64,000 nucleotides of DNA from an uncultured Flavobacteriaceae bacterium (lineage in GTDB: Bacteria > Bacteroidota > Bacteroidia > Flavobacteriales > Flavobacteriaceae). The position numbers and the translations under genes are program-made. Position 1 is the stretch's first letter. The number at the start of each line of letters is the position of its first letter. The stretch is from the NCBI GenBank assembly GCA_947500385.1, contig CANMSA010000002.1:62001-126000 (forward strand). Direction: 5' to 3'. The notes beneath the pieces were generated by a model. That model saw only the letters and a list, made by a program, of their open reading frames with translations, did no database searches and was not told where the DNA came from. Positions 52,731-62,395 of this stretch are shown here, in pieces.

Positions 52731-52926
52731 GTGCCGAAACCTCTTGAAATATAGACTCAATGGTCGTAAAAAAGTATTTCAGGTGTTGTAGTCGTTCTGA
52801 AGAATGACTTGGCCGGTTTTTTTAGATCGTTTGTCGGGAAATCTGCAAATACGGCAATCTGATCCGTTTGCGTTAACCGACCCACTGGTTGGATACAAAC
52901 AGGCTACCATACCCGAATTTCTGTTT

Positions 52927-53379
52927 TTAGGACACTTTAAGTTTGTTTTGCTCAACGGAAATCCCTTCGTCCTTTCCTAAGTTGGTTAAACTCCATTCTA
53001 TGGCTTCCTCCAAATCGGTAAACTGCCGGATCGAATTTTTAAACACCATTCTTTCCAGAACTAGACTGGCAAAGCTGCCTTGGGTATTGCCTACTACGGA
53101 ATAGGAATGTAATTGATGCCTATTTTTGTAAAATTTGATCCAGTCGGTCGGGACCACATAATATGAATGGATTCTATTGGAGATATAGGCAATGGGTTTG
53201 TCTTTCCCAAGGACCTCATGGGCGACCTTAACCGCTTTCTCGGCCATATTCCAGTTAAAAACTGTCCCTTCGTTAATTTCAGAAATAACCAGCTCGTTGA
53301 AATAGTAAAAGGTCCCAAACTCAAATTCCCATACTTCGCGTATGTTTCTAAAAAAATCAAGGTCTCTAACATGTTTCAT
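52927..53379 (-). CDS. Conserved-looking cytoplasmic protein, STAS/SpoIIAA-like
   Basis: 150 residues without signal peptide or membrane helix. The pattern (GTFYYFNELVISEINEGTVFNWNMAEKAV, then AYISNRIHSYYVVPTDW) recalls the SpoIIAA-like proteins of Bacteroidota, but this is a loose impression. Monocistronic. Function unknown. Confidence 0.6.
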   Translation of the reverse strand: MKHVRDLDFFRNIREVWEFEFGTFYYFNELVISEINEGTVFNWNMAEKAVKVAHEVLGKDKPIAYISNRIHSYYVVPTDWIKFYKNRHQLHSYSVVGNTQGSFASLVLERMVFKNSIRQFTDLEEAIEWSLTNLGKDEGISVEQNKLKVS

Positions 53380-53535
53380 AGCAAAAAACAGTTGATTGGT
53401 GTAGGTCTGAAATATACTAACTATTGTTGAATTTTTCTGTAAGTAAATGAGTACCAGTGGTTGTGCGTTTTCCTGTAAGCTTTAACAGGGCGATTGTCTT
53501 CTAGGAAATAACCCAACCAAACACCTAAGAATAAC

Positions 53536-54879
53536 TTAGCTGTTCAAGATCTTTCTTTTTTCCGTATCAAATTCCTCCTGTGTTAGAATACCGGCATCTA
53601 ATAGTTCCTTTAGATCCATTAATGCTTTTTTCTTATCGACCACTGGGGAAGCGTCAACCTTAGCGACAGTGGCAGTGTTGACAGCTATGGGTGCAGGCGG
53701 TTGTGCGCCTTTGGCGGTCAGTATGAGTTCAGTAATTTCATTAAAACCTTTGATGTTCGAATAATCAATTGCCAACTGTTCTTTTGCATTTACGACCGAT
53801 ACATCCGCTCCTTGGTCTAACAAGTATTTAACCACATCTTTTTTACCATTGGCCGCAGCATAGTGCAAGGGAGTATTTCCACTCTCATCTTGGACATTTA
53901 TTTCCGCTCCTTCGGTCAATAGCAAGGTCACCATGCTTAAATGACCGCTTTTGGTAGCTACATGTAAAAGACTTTCTCCGCCCAGGTTGTTGGAGACATT
54001 CAGGCTGTACCCGGCGGTTACCGAAATATCGTTGGCCGTTTCTACCCAGTCTAGATATGAACTCATACTGCTTTCGTTCCCTGCTGTGGGTTTGCCATAA
54101 TTCACGTCGACCCCGTGATCTAAAAACAGTTTTACGATTTCTTTTTGGTTGGCCGAACAGGCGTACCAAATAGGTGAGAGGCCGTTTTTACTGGAAACGA
54201 GCATATCCGCTCCTTTTTCTGCTAAAAGTTTAATGAGCATTCTATTTCCACTATAGCATGCGATAAGTAAGGGGGTTTCACCAGCATGGTTCACGTAATT
54301 CACATCTGAACCCGATTCTAAAAACAAGGTGACCACCGGAATATTTTTGGTTTTTACTGCAATTAACAAGGGCGTATTCCCCTGTTTATCAGTGGTAGCT
54401 ATGTCTGCCCCATTCGTTAAGAACAACTGTATGATTGCCTTATTTCTATGGGCGGCAGCAATTAACAAAGGTGTTTGGGCCTCATTGTTTTCACTGTCTA
54501 CTTCCATGCCCTGCTCCAAAAGTTTTTCTGCGACCTCGGTTTGCCCGTTTACGGCACATAAATGCAATAGGCTATTTCCTTTGAAATCTTTTATATCGGT
54601 CTTGGCGCCTTGTTCAAGAAGGTATAGGGCGGTTTGCTTTTGTTTTTGAAGACAGGCGAAATAAAAAGGGGTCTCCCCGGCATGGTCTTCATAGTTTAGT
54701 GTCGCACCTTCCGAAATCAGTATTTTACAAATGTCCAAGTATCCTCTATGAGCCGCATAATGAAGTGCGGTTCGGCCTTTTTCATCTGTATAGGTGACCT
54801 CGACTTCCTTATTTTTTAATAATATTTCAGCTATTTTTCGTTTTCCACCTTCACAAGCGGTGATAAATGACATGGACAT
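53536..54879 (-). CDS. Ankyrin-repeat protein with C-terminal SHOCT domain
   Basis: 447 residues, no signal peptide. About eleven ankyrin repeats (pattern GxTPLxxAxxxGxxxIVxLLLxxGAD), the first being GRTALHYAAHRGYLDICKIL. The last 35 residues are a SHOCT domain (LMDLKELLDAGILTQEEFDTEKRKIL), a short module often found at the ends of membrane or stress proteins. Lies 21 bp after the other ankyrin gene, so one operon. Partners unknown. Confidence 0.85.
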   Translation of the reverse strand: MSMSFITACEGGKRKIAEILLKNKEVEVTYTDEKGRTALHYAAHRGYLDICKILISEGATLNYEDHAGETPFYFACLQKQKQTALYLLEQGAKTDIKDFKGNSLLHLCAVNGQTEVAEKLLEQGMEVDSENNEAQTPLLIAAAHRNKAIIQLFLTNGADIATTDKQGNTPLLIAVKTKNIPVVTLFLESGSDVNYVNHAGETPLLIACYSGNRMLIKLLAEKGADMLVSSKNGLSPIWYACSANQKEIVKLFLDHGVDVNYGKPTAGNESSMSSYLDWVETANDISVTAGYSLNVSNNLGGESLLHVATKSGHLSMVTLLLTEGAEINVQDESGNTPLHYAAANGKKDVVKYLLDQGADVSVVNAKEQLAIDYSNIKGFNEITELILTAKGAQPPAPIAVNTATVAKVDASPVVDKKKALMDLKELLDAGILTQEEFDTEKRKILNS

Positions 54880-54900
54880 AGGCTAGTATTTTTTTGGATA

Positions 54901-56052
54901 TTACTTTTTGGAGAGTAAAAACTCCACCGTTTTGGCTTTTAAATCATCTTTAGAGGCAATCATTATGGGTGTTTCGTCCATATCATTGGAAGCGGTTGGG
55001 TCCGCGCCGGCGGCTACCAATGCTTTTACCATCCTATACACCTCTTTGGCGCGTTTTTCTTCGTTCAGCGTTTCCCGACCGCAGACTTTATGTAAAATGG
55101 TGTTGCCCTGATCGTCTTTTCTATTTGTTTCGAGTCGTCCTGAATCCAGTGCAGCTTGCAATAGTTCCAATTGTTTTTCTGCCAATACATCAACAGCGGT
55201 AACCGTGCGTTGGTAATAGGTGCTAGTTTGATAAAGATCTGCACCGTCTTCTAGCAAAAGCGATAACAATTCAGGGGTACAGCCCATCCGGATACACTGG
55301 TACAGTACTGATTCCCCAGCTTTGTTGACGGCATCGAATTGGGGAGAGTCGTATTCGCGCATGATTTGATACTTTTCCAGATCGGCACTATGTGCAAGGG
55401 CGATAAAAAAGGGAGATTCATCTTCTTTGTTGGTGGCATTGGCATCAGCGCCATTTTCCAAGAGCCATTGTATGTATTGGTTTTTATGAAATTCTACAGC
55501 GAGGTGCAAGGGTGTTTTCAGTACCGTATTGGGTTTGTCTATTTCCAGTCCTTCTTCCAGAAAGAAGTTGAGGTATTGAAGCCCTTGTTCGTAGTTACGC
55601 ACATACTTTTTCACAATTTGATGTATCAGGTTTTCTTCGGCCTTGGTCATAAATTGAATGTCGCAACCATTGTCGACCAGGGAACGGATGATGGCTATAT
55701 CTGCTTCATTTTCCACGGCATAACTCAAGAGCGATTTACTTTCGAGTTCGTCGTTGATATTCTCCACCTGCGATAAGAAGTCGTTTAAAAAAGCGAGGCT
55801 ATCGGTTTCCGTGTCCAAATAATTTATGATACTCTTAAAAATAGACTTGTCAAAACTATCATATTCGTATATGTCAAGTTCAATTGCGCCTTGGCCTATT
55901 AGCGCATCTACGAGGTCAAAGGCCTTGTCCCGTATAATGGTGTCAAAAATACCCGTGATATGGTAGGGTTGCATCCCAGTAAAAGGGTTTCCCTTTGCTA
56001 TGAACTCTTTGGCTATGTCGTACTCTTTTTTTCGGATGGCGTCTTGCAGCAT
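54901..56052 (-). CDS. Ankyrin-repeat protein
   Basis: 383 residues, no signal peptide. Ankyrin repeats with degenerate N-terminal ones (about 1-110) and clear ones later: KTPLHLAVEFHKNQYIQWLLENGADAN, ESVLYQCIRMGCTPELLSLLLEDGADL, NTILHKVCGRE and ETPIMIASKDDLKAKTVEFLL. First gene of the ankyrin pair. Likely cytoplasmic scaffold; target unknown. Confidence 0.82.
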   Translation of the reverse strand: MLQDAIRKKEYDIAKEFIAKGNPFTGMQPYHITGIFDTIIRDKAFDLVDALIGQGAIELDIYEYDSFDKSIFKSIINYLDTETDSLAFLNDFLSQVENINDELESKSLLSYAVENEADIAIIRSLVDNGCDIQFMTKAEENLIHQIVKKYVRNYEQGLQYLNFFLEEGLEIDKPNTVLKTPLHLAVEFHKNQYIQWLLENGADANATNKEDESPFFIALAHSADLEKYQIMREYDSPQFDAVNKAGESVLYQCIRMGCTPELLSLLLEDGADLYQTSTYYQRTVTAVDVLAEKQLELLQAALDSGRLETNRKDDQGNTILHKVCGRETLNEEKRAKEVYRMVKALVAAGADPTASNDMDETPIMIASKDDLKAKTVEFLLSKK

Positions 56053-56202
56053 TTATTTACATTTTAGTTGGGAACAGTATGTTAACGGAGAAAAAGTTCC
56101 CATAGTGTTATACAATTGAATAGATTGCAAATTTGGGTCAATAATTCCTAATAAAAGACCCGGTAATAGGTGAAGATTACCCCCTGTAAATGGGGGTGCA
56201 CA

Positions 56203-56589
56203 CTATTCTATATCCTGCAACTGTATCGCCAAAGCCTTGGTAGACAATTGTACCTCGGTAAGGGAGAGTATCAGTGATAGGATAAGTGCAAAAAGACTCG
56301 CTCCGAAGACCAGATTTGCCCAAAAAGTCTGTTCCAAGTAAATCAACAACATAGTGATGACGGCCAACAAAAAACTAAAAATGGCGGTCGCCTGCATATT
56401 TTTGATCAACGTAAGGCGTTTTCGCAACTGCTGTACTTGGCGACCGACCGATTTCGATCCGGTTTTTTTGTATTGGGCATGTAGTTGCCGAATGAGTGCT
56501 GCGATTGCCAAATAACGGGCATTATATGCCAACATGGTCAACGAAATGGCTGGAAAAAGCAGGGCGGGGATGCTAAGGGTTAATTGCAT
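56203..56589 (-). CDS. DUF2721 membrane protein
   Basis: 128 residues, three hydrophobic segments and a basic loop (RYLAIAALIRQLHAQYKKTGSKS and LRKRLTLIKNMQATAIFSFLLAVIT), the DUF2721 signature. Last gene of the five-gene operon 56.2-61.5 kb, 13 bp after the Asp-box lipoprotein gene. Function unknown. Confidence 0.85.
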   Translation of the reverse strand: MQLTLSIPALLFPAISLTMLAYNARYLAIAALIRQLHAQYKKTGSKSVGRQVQQLRKRLTLIKNMQATAIFSFLLAVITMLLIYLEQTFWANLVFGASLFALILSLILSLTEVQLSTKALAIQLQDIE

Positions 56590-56602
56590 ACGATACAGAA
56601 TG

Positions 56603-57799
56603 TTATTCCGACGCTGTTGTCGAGGTATTTAATAGATACAAGTTATTTCGGTCGGTAAGGAAAAGGTGATCTTTGTTCAGTATAAACAAATGGTAGGCAT
56701 CGCCCTTAAAAAAAATGGTACTATCATTTTTGGTCAGCAAAGGTTGTGCAGTTTCGGCACCATCTCCATCTAAAAGAAAGGCAAAAAGCGGTCGTTCCCC
56801 TTCTTGAAACGACTTGGCGGTATTAATGGCTACACGATTGGGGCTTAGGTACTGAATATCGGAAATATTAAGGTCTTTTTCATCTGTCGTTAGTTTGATC
56901 GGTTTCCATTGACTGCCGGCATCCTTGGTAAAATATAAAAGACTCGCGAGGCCACCGATATAGCCTGTATTTTTATCCTTGAAATCGATGGAATTCAAAG
57001 AGGGGTACTCGGTATCCGACGTTTCAAAAAAGACTTTCCATGAGAATCCTCCATCCAGGCTTTTATATGCTTTTCCCGAAGCGGTAACCGCATAGATCAG
57101 TTTTTCAGATACCATATCAAAATCGGTAATCGGGGTCTCTTCCTTTTCCAATCCTTTGAGGGCAATATTGTTCCAAGTACGGCCGCCATCAAGCGTTCGA
57201 ACGATACAAGGAGCAACGAAGCCGATACGGCTGGTAACTCCCATCGCAAATCCCAGTTGCCCCTTAAACTTTATCTTATAAAATTTTTGATCGGTTTCTT
57301 GTAGGCCTTCAAGCGATTTTGTGTCAAAAACCGCCCAATTAGAGAGTTCGGAATCGCCTTTTACGATATAAGACCCTTCTCCCACCACATAGGCTTCCCC
57401 GTTTGAAAAGGCCACACTCTGGAAGGCATCGGCAAAGCCCGATAACTTAATTTCTTTCCATACCTTTCCCCCATTCAGGGTGGTTCTAATTCGCAGCCCG
57501 GTGCCACCCACCATCAACCCCTTTTCCAAAGATGTGAAGGCAGCTGCATTATAGAGGTGAAAGGAAGTATTCTGGATCGAATGAAGAATCACTGCCTCGG
57601 AATTGGTGGCGGTATTCTCAAATGAAATAGGTTCGAAAGCATATTCTTCCTCTGCAATCTCCTCAAAACCGGGAAAGAGCGCCACTGGTGTAAAATCGGG
57701 TGCTTTCTTTTTTTGAGAGCAGGCCGAGCAACATAGGAAAACGCCCAATAAAATGGCCATTGAAAATGGCATAGCGGCATTTAAATAACGGTTGGTCAT
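56603..57799 (-). CDS. Asp-box (BNR) beta-propeller lipoprotein, Ycf48-like
   Basis: 398 residues; lipobox CCSAC (Cys26), then SQKKK. The body is a propeller with Asp-box turns (LNGGKVWKEI, DGGRTWNNI, DGGFSWKVF, DAGSQWKPI), as in Ycf48/photosystem II stability-like proteins found in non-photosynthetic bacteria. It shares the Asp-box theme with the sortilin-like protein in the same operon. 6 bp after the GyrI-like gene. Ligand unknown. Confidence 0.8.
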   Translation of the reverse strand: MTNRYLNAAMPFSMAILLGVFLCCSACSQKKKAPDFTPVALFPGFEEIAEEEYAFEPISFENTATNSEAVILHSIQNTSFHLYNAAAFTSLEKGLMVGGTGLRIRTTLNGGKVWKEIKLSGFADAFQSVAFSNGEAYVVGEGSYIVKGDSELSNWAVFDTKSLEGLQETDQKFYKIKFKGQLGFAMGVTSRIGFVAPCIVRTLDGGRTWNNIALKGLEKEETPITDFDMVSEKLIYAVTASGKAYKSLDGGFSWKVFFETSDTEYPSLNSIDFKDKNTGYIGGLASLLYFTKDAGSQWKPIKLTTDEKDLNISDIQYLSPNRVAINTAKSFQEGERPLFAFLLDGDGAETAQPLLTKNDSTIFFKGDAYHLFILNKDHLFLTDRNNLYLLNTSTTASE

Positions 57800-57805
57800 A
57801 GTAGA

Positions 57806-58291
57806 TTACTTCTTTTTCTTGATTGGGATCCATACTTCCTCTTCCGAATCGGGATGGTTGTTTTTATAGTGGGCCCCTAGTAGTTCAAAATGTGGCCGAT
57901 CATCTAGTAGATAGCCCGAATTGGGCAACCATTCGCCATATATATAGTGGGCCGTTTTTTGAAATTCTTTTGCATCTCCTTTATGGTGAAATACCGCGTA
58001 GAGACCTCCTTCAAGGGTCAATTGAGAAAAACCTATTGGTATTTTTTGGAGATGAACTGCTTCAATTGCCGCCCATTTGGTAAAGGTTGTTTGCGGGTTA
58101 AACTGTTTAAAATAGTGGAGGTCATCATATACCTGAACGGAATAACGAGGCTTGCCAAAGGTTGCTTCTTCTTGGTTTAATACGGGAGCAACTGCTTTCC
58201 ATAGGTCATGGGTCCTATTATTTACAAGGGACATCTGAACCGATTTTCCGAGTAATTTGGTTTTTGTCAATTGTGAAAATCGTGGTTTCAT
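57806..58291 (-). CDS. GyrI-like small-molecule-binding domain protein
   Basis: 161 residues, GyrI-like/AraC effector-binding fold (LVNNRTHDLWKAVAPVLNQ, YSVQVYDD, TKWAAIEA, GLYAVFHHKG, YIYGEWLPNSGYLLDDRPHFE). No DNA-binding domain, so it is a stand-alone ligand-binding or inhibitor-type protein. Lies 26 bp after the cupin gene. The ligand is unknown. Confidence 0.83.
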   Translation of the reverse strand: MKPRFSQLTKTKLLGKSVQMSLVNNRTHDLWKAVAPVLNQEEATFGKPRYSVQVYDDLHYFKQFNPQTTFTKWAAIEAVHLQKIPIGFSQLTLEGGLYAVFHHKGDAKEFQKTAHYIYGEWLPNSGYLLDDRPHFELLGAHYKNNHPDSEEEVWIPIKKKK

Positions 58292-58317
58292 TCAGGGCGA
58301 ATTTTCTATTTCAATAG

Positions 58318-58656
58318 TTAGTCGGTTGCGATGCCAAAATAGGTCCATGTGACGTCATCTTCAAAAGGGTTGCTCTGCGCGTGTATTTCTCCCGGGGCAA
58401 TGGTAATACAATGCCCAGGTTCTAAAACATGTTTTTCTCCGTTGACTACAAAGACCGCGCTTCCTTTTTGAATATAAAAAACTTCGAACATGGTATCGTG
58501 TTTGTGCGAAGCTACTTGTTGCCCTTTTTTAAAGGTAGCGGTACCAAACATCATGAGTTGTGGTATTTCTCCCCGTTCAATAAGTGTTTTCTTTTTAATT
58601 TCCGGATTATGGCTCACTCCGAGTTCTGGCAGCGTATCCCAATGCACAATTTTCAT
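58318..58656 (-). CDS. Cupin-domain protein
   Basis: 112 residues, single cupin fold with motif 1 around KGQQVASHKHDTMFEVFYIQKG and motif 2 around PGHCITIAPGEIHAQSNP, including His residues for metal binding. Cytoplasmic. 11 bp after the sortilin-like gene in transcription order. Small cupins have many roles; none can be assigned. Confidence 0.85.
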   Translation of the reverse strand: MKIVHWDTLPELGVSHNPEIKKKTLIERGEIPQLMMFGTATFKKGQQVASHKHDTMFEVFYIQKGSAVFVVNGEKHVLEPGHCITIAPGEIHAQSNPFEDDVTWTYFGIATD

Positions 58657-58667
58657 GATGTTATCTC

Positions 58668-61517
58668 TTATTCTATGGTAAATTCAACCGTTTCTTTTTC
58701 ACCATTTCCCCTCATCGTTACAGTATAATCTCCTTTGGGAAGATATGTCTTTCCGTTTTTCGCCGCCTTCAATTCTTTTTTGTTCTTTTTCAAATAGGCA
58801 GCTTTCCCACTTTTACTAAAGGCCAGGTCATACGATAAAATGTTGAGGCCACGATCCGCTTCAATTTGTGTTTCACTCACCGTGATTCCATCTTTTGTTG
58901 TAATGATCGCAGTATAGGGATCGGATTTAGAAGTGTAAAAGGTAAGGTCAAGGCCCGGTGTTTGTGGTTTAGCCCAAGAGCTCCAAGAGCTGCCCCATCG
59001 CGACGAATGTTTTACGTTCTTTACTTTAAAGGCATACAGATTCTTAGCTTGGATCGATGGGGTCATTTTTTGCAGTTTTGAAATGTCTGCCTTGTAAATA
59101 CTTCTACCATGGGTACCGACCAATAAGTGTTTTGCCTCTTCTTGAATGACCAAGTCATGTACCGCAACATTTGGCAGGCCATTTTGGAAAACCTCCCAGC
59201 TGGTACCGCGGTCAAAGCTTACGTACAAGCCGTTATCGGTGCCAACAAAAAGCAGGTTTTCATTTTCTGGATCTTCTTGCAATACGTTTACAGGGGACGC
59301 CGGGATATTTGCCGAAATACTTTTCCATGTAGCACCATAGTCGTCGCTCACATAAACATAGGCGGTAAAATCATCCCAGCGATAGCCATTTAAAGTGGCG
59401 TACACCCGTTCTTTTTTGTGTTTGGATGCTGCTACTCGGCTAACCCATAGGTTTTTAGGGAGAGATTCCGATAGGTTTTCCCAGCTTCCCCCTGCGTTTT
59501 TAGTGCATTGAATTAGGCCATCATCGCTACCGGTGTAGATAAGACCAAATTTAAAAGGAGATTCGGAGATGGTGGTCAAAGTGCCATAGGCGACATTACC
59601 GGTTTTTGCTCCAAGGGTCAGGTCAGGGGAGATGGCTTCCCAGTCATCTCCTTGATTTAACGAGCGATGTAATTTATTGCTTCCCAAGTATAAGATATCT
59701 TGATTGTGTGAAGAAAGTAAGATCGGGGTCTGCCAGTTAAAACGGTAAGGAGTTTCCCCAAGCGCATGTTTGGGCTGTATGTACTTTTGTTGCTTACTTT
59801 CCTTGTTCAGACGAAAATAGTTTCCGAATTGATAGCCCGTGTATACTACATTGTGGTTTCTGCGATCGATCTGCACCTGCATGCCATCACCCCCCATGAT
59901 CGATTTCCAGGGATATTGTCCACTTTGATGCCAACGGCTATTTTCAGAAGCATTATGTGGCCCTGCCCATACACCATTGTCCTGCAGTCCCCCGTACACA
60001 TGGTACGGCTCTTGATTGTCTACATTGATGGCATAAAACTGCCCTACCGATGGAGAGTTGTTTTTTGTCCAACTTTCACCGTCATCGTACGATATGTTTA
60101 GGCCACCATCATTCCCATTAATGATGTGTCCTTGCATTTTTGGGTTGATCCAGATGGCATGATGGTCTGCATGAACATTATGACCATTGATTGATGTATA
60201 GGTTTTACCACCATCTTCCGATTTGATAATGGGTACTCCCGCCAAATAAATTTTGTCAACGTTGCTCGGGTCCACTGCTATTTGGGCAAAGTAGTATCCA
60301 TAGCTGTAGAAGAGATCGTCTATGTAGTTTTCGTTCTGTTTGTTCCAGCTTTTCCCTCCGTCATTACTGCGATATACTTCCGCTCCCACCACGGGTGTAT
60401 CGAAGAGCATGGTATTGGCCGTTTCCAGATACTTTGTGATATCGATTGGTTTGGCTGTCCCGGCCCGTACCAGCTGTTTTACGTTTTCGGCGCGGTACTT
60501 CTCTTGAAATCCATTGGTTTTTAAGAAGGTGTTCAACTTCTTGTCCTCTAACTTCAGAAAATCGGCAACAGACATCGTTTTAAAGTCTTCTTTTGTGAGC
60601 CCTTCCGATTTCTTTTTGGCATCTTTTGCTTTTTCTCTTCTGAACTGGCTGTCATGCACTGCATACACCGTATTGGCATCGAAAACGGCCAAGCCGATTC
60701 GGCCTACTCCCTCTCCGGTAGGAAAACCGCTTTGAGCGGTAGATACTTTTTCCCAAGTAGCCCCGGCATCGATACTTTTATAGATTCCCGAACCGCTGCC
60801 GTTTCCAATGAAATCCCATGCTTTTCGATCTTTTTCCCAGGCGGCCGCAAACATAATATTGAAATCGTTTGGTGCGTTGGCCACATCAATAATTCCTGCT
60901 TTATTTGAAACAAATAGTGTTTTTTGCCATGTTTTTCCACCATCTTGGGTTTTGTAAATGCCGCGGTCTTCGTTGGCAGAATACAAATGCCCGGTTGCCC
61001 CCACCACGACTTCTTCAGGGTTGTTCGGATTGATGAGAATACGCCCGATATGATGCGTATCCTCCAAGCCCATAGACTGCCATGTTTTTCCCTTATCGGT
61101 TGATTTTAAAACACCGATACCCGCATAGGATGAACGGGAGGAGTTGTTTTCCCCGGTACCGACCCAGATGGTACCCGTAGCCCAGTGCACGGCAACATCC
61201 CCAACGTTTTGGGTATCCGAACCATCCAGGATGGGGGTAAAGCTAGTACCATTATTTTTAGTGTGCCAAAGACCCCCGGAAGCATACCCGACGTAAAATT
61301 CGATTGGATTTTCGGGATTGACTGCAATTGCGACGACACGACCGCTCATTACGGTAGGACCAATATTTTTTAACGGAATATTTTTTACCAGTGAATTGGA
61401 AGACAATACTCGTTTCTTTTTCAACGATTCCTGTACGTGTGCTGCAGAACTAGGTGCTGCTTGGGGAAGGATAAGCGTACTTGTTAAAAGAAGGCATAGT
61501 TGTATCAATTTTTTCAT
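58668..61517 (-). CDS. Exported sortilin/VPS10-like Asp-box propeller protein
   Basis: 949 residues with signal peptide (cleaved near QAAPSSA). Propeller with many Asp-boxes: DKGKTWQSM, DGGKTWQKTLF, DAGATWEKV, DGGKSWNKQ, DDGESWTKN, DYGATWKSI, DRGTSWEVF, and a conserved GGDGMQVQID. It matches the glycosyl-hydrolase/VPS10 family common in marine Bacteroidota; no catalytic activity has been shown by the sequence. C-terminal domain (about 855-949, YTVTMRGNGEKETVEFTIE) is small and beta-rich. No T9SS sorting domain. First gene of a five-gene operon. Confidence 0.82.
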   Translation of the reverse strand: MKKLIQLCLLLTSTLILPQAAPSSAAHVQESLKKKRVLSSNSLVKNIPLKNIGPTVMSGRVVAIAVNPENPIEFYVGYASGGLWHTKNNGTSFTPILDGSDTQNVGDVAVHWATGTIWVGTGENNSSRSSYAGIGVLKSTDKGKTWQSMGLEDTHHIGRILINPNNPEEVVVGATGHLYSANEDRGIYKTQDGGKTWQKTLFVSNKAGIIDVANAPNDFNIMFAAAWEKDRKAWDFIGNGSGSGIYKSIDAGATWEKVSTAQSGFPTGEGVGRIGLAVFDANTVYAVHDSQFRREKAKDAKKKSEGLTKEDFKTMSVADFLKLEDKKLNTFLKTNGFQEKYRAENVKQLVRAGTAKPIDITKYLETANTMLFDTPVVGAEVYRSNDGGKSWNKQNENYIDDLFYSYGYYFAQIAVDPSNVDKIYLAGVPIIKSEDGGKTYTSINGHNVHADHHAIWINPKMQGHIINGNDGGLNISYDDGESWTKNNSPSVGQFYAINVDNQEPYHVYGGLQDNGVWAGPHNASENSRWHQSGQYPWKSIMGGDGMQVQIDRRNHNVVYTGYQFGNYFRLNKESKQQKYIQPKHALGETPYRFNWQTPILLSSHNQDILYLGSNKLHRSLNQGDDWEAISPDLTLGAKTGNVAYGTLTTISESPFKFGLIYTGSDDGLIQCTKNAGGSWENLSESLPKNLWVSRVAASKHKKERVYATLNGYRWDDFTAYVYVSDDYGATWKSISANIPASPVNVLQEDPENENLLFVGTDNGLYVSFDRGTSWEVFQNGLPNVAVHDLVIQEEAKHLLVGTHGRSIYKADISKLQKMTPSIQAKNLYAFKVKNVKHSSRWGSSWSSWAKPQTPGLDLTFYTSKSDPYTAIITTKDGITVSETQIEADRGLNILSYDLAFSKSGKAAYLKKNKKELKAAKNGKTYLPKGDYTVTMRGNGEKETVEFTIE

Positions 61518-61697
61518 AAAGGATTTATTTAGATTGGCAGGGTCAAGGTACGCATTCCTATGGGGCAGGGCAAGGGCTTAAAAGCAACTGTTTTCAATAG
61601 TTTAAATTAGGAAATTCCTAAAATTCAGGACTTTAAAAAATCAATATTCCAAAAATTTAGTTAAATTTATGAGACATAATCAACTAAACTTAAAAAA

Positions 61698-62030
61698 ATG
61701 GAAGAGTACTTACCATTAATCATTCAATTGGCAACAGGTGCCCTAGGGGGTAATGTTGCGGGTAAATTATTAAAAAACCTGTCTTTGGGGACAGTTGGAA
61801 ATACCATTGCGGGTCTCGCCGGTGGCGGTATTGGTGGTCAACTTTTAGGTATGTTGGGCCTTGGTGCCGGAGCAGCCACTGGAGTGGATACCTCCGCTGC
61901 GACGGATGCGGTCGCAAGTGGTGGCATGGACATGGCGAGCATCTTGGGCAGTGTGGCCGGCGGTGGCGTCGGCGGTGGTGTCATTATGGCAATCATCGGC
62001 GCGATCAAGAATGCGATGGGAAACAAGTAA
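61698..62030 (+). CDS. Glycine-rich hydrophobic small protein
   Basis: 110 residues, no signal peptide; long runs of Gly/Ala with glycine-zipper spacing (GGGIGGQLLGMLGLGAGAA and GGGVGGGVIMAIIGAI). This can form membrane-inserting helices. Ends KNAMGNK. Monocistronic, with a strong terminator 22 bp after the stop. Similar glycine-zipper proteins occur in many Bacteroidota but their function is not known. Confidence 0.72.
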   Translation: MEEYLPLIIQLATGALGGNVAGKLLKNLSLGTVGNTIAGLAGGGIGGQLLGMLGLGAGAATGVDTSAATDAVASGGMDMASILGSVAGGGVGGGVIMAIIGAIKNAMGNK

Positions 62031-62051
62031 ATTCCCCAACTTTAAATTAGG

Positions 62052-62079
62052 AGAGGCCCAGCAATGGGCCTCTTTTTTT
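62052..62079 (+). terminator. Intrinsic terminator after the glycine-rich gene
   Basis: 8-bp stem AGAGGCCC / GGGCCTCT, 6-base loop, then seven T. Confidence 0.9.
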
Positions 62080-62084
62080 GTGAG

Positions 62085-62321
62085 GCACTATTTTGAAAGC
62101 ATGAAATGCGCGGCAAGATGGGCTGCCGAACAAACTCCGACCCATAGCGTCGGGGTCTCTTCCAAATTTGTTCCGAGGGTTCCGCACTATTTTGAAAGCA
62201 TGAAATGCGCAGCAAAATGGGCTGCCGAACAAACTCCGACCCATGGCGTCGGGGTCTCTTCCAAATTTGTTCCGAGGGTTCCGCACTATTTTGAAAGCAT
62301 GAAATGCGCGGCAAAATGGGC
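62085..62321. repeat. 99-bp tandem repeat, 2.4 copies
   Basis: Copies start at 62085, 62184 and 62283 (last one partial, 39 bp). The units differ by single bases only. Each holds a hairpin CCGAC...GTCGG (six- or seven-base loop) and a GCATGAAATGC inverted repeat. 99 is a multiple of 3, so open frames appear on both strands, but start, composition and context give no sign of a protein. It fills the gap before pepP. Confidence 0.85.
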
Positions 62322-62395
62322 GCGAACTTTTTTATGCTATTCAAGTATCAAGGCGGTCAATAAGAATATGTATTTTTGAGGAAATAGCTATTCCC

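Noticed and set aside
56179-56197. Hairpin ACCCCC/GGGGGT after the DUF2721 gene as terminator
   Set aside because: Short stem and no T run on either strand.
62085-62321. Possible CRISPR array
   Set aside because: The units are 99 bp and identical throughout, with no unique spacers and no cas genes.
62042-62344. Minus-strand ORFs (100 and 79 codons) in the 99-bp repeat
   Set aside because: Open only because the repeat length is a multiple of three; no start context or family resemblance.
61861-62379. 172-codon plus-strand ORF over the glycine-rich gene and the 99-bp repeat
   Set aside because: It starts inside the real gene in another frame, reads through its terminator and consists of the repeat; no protein features.
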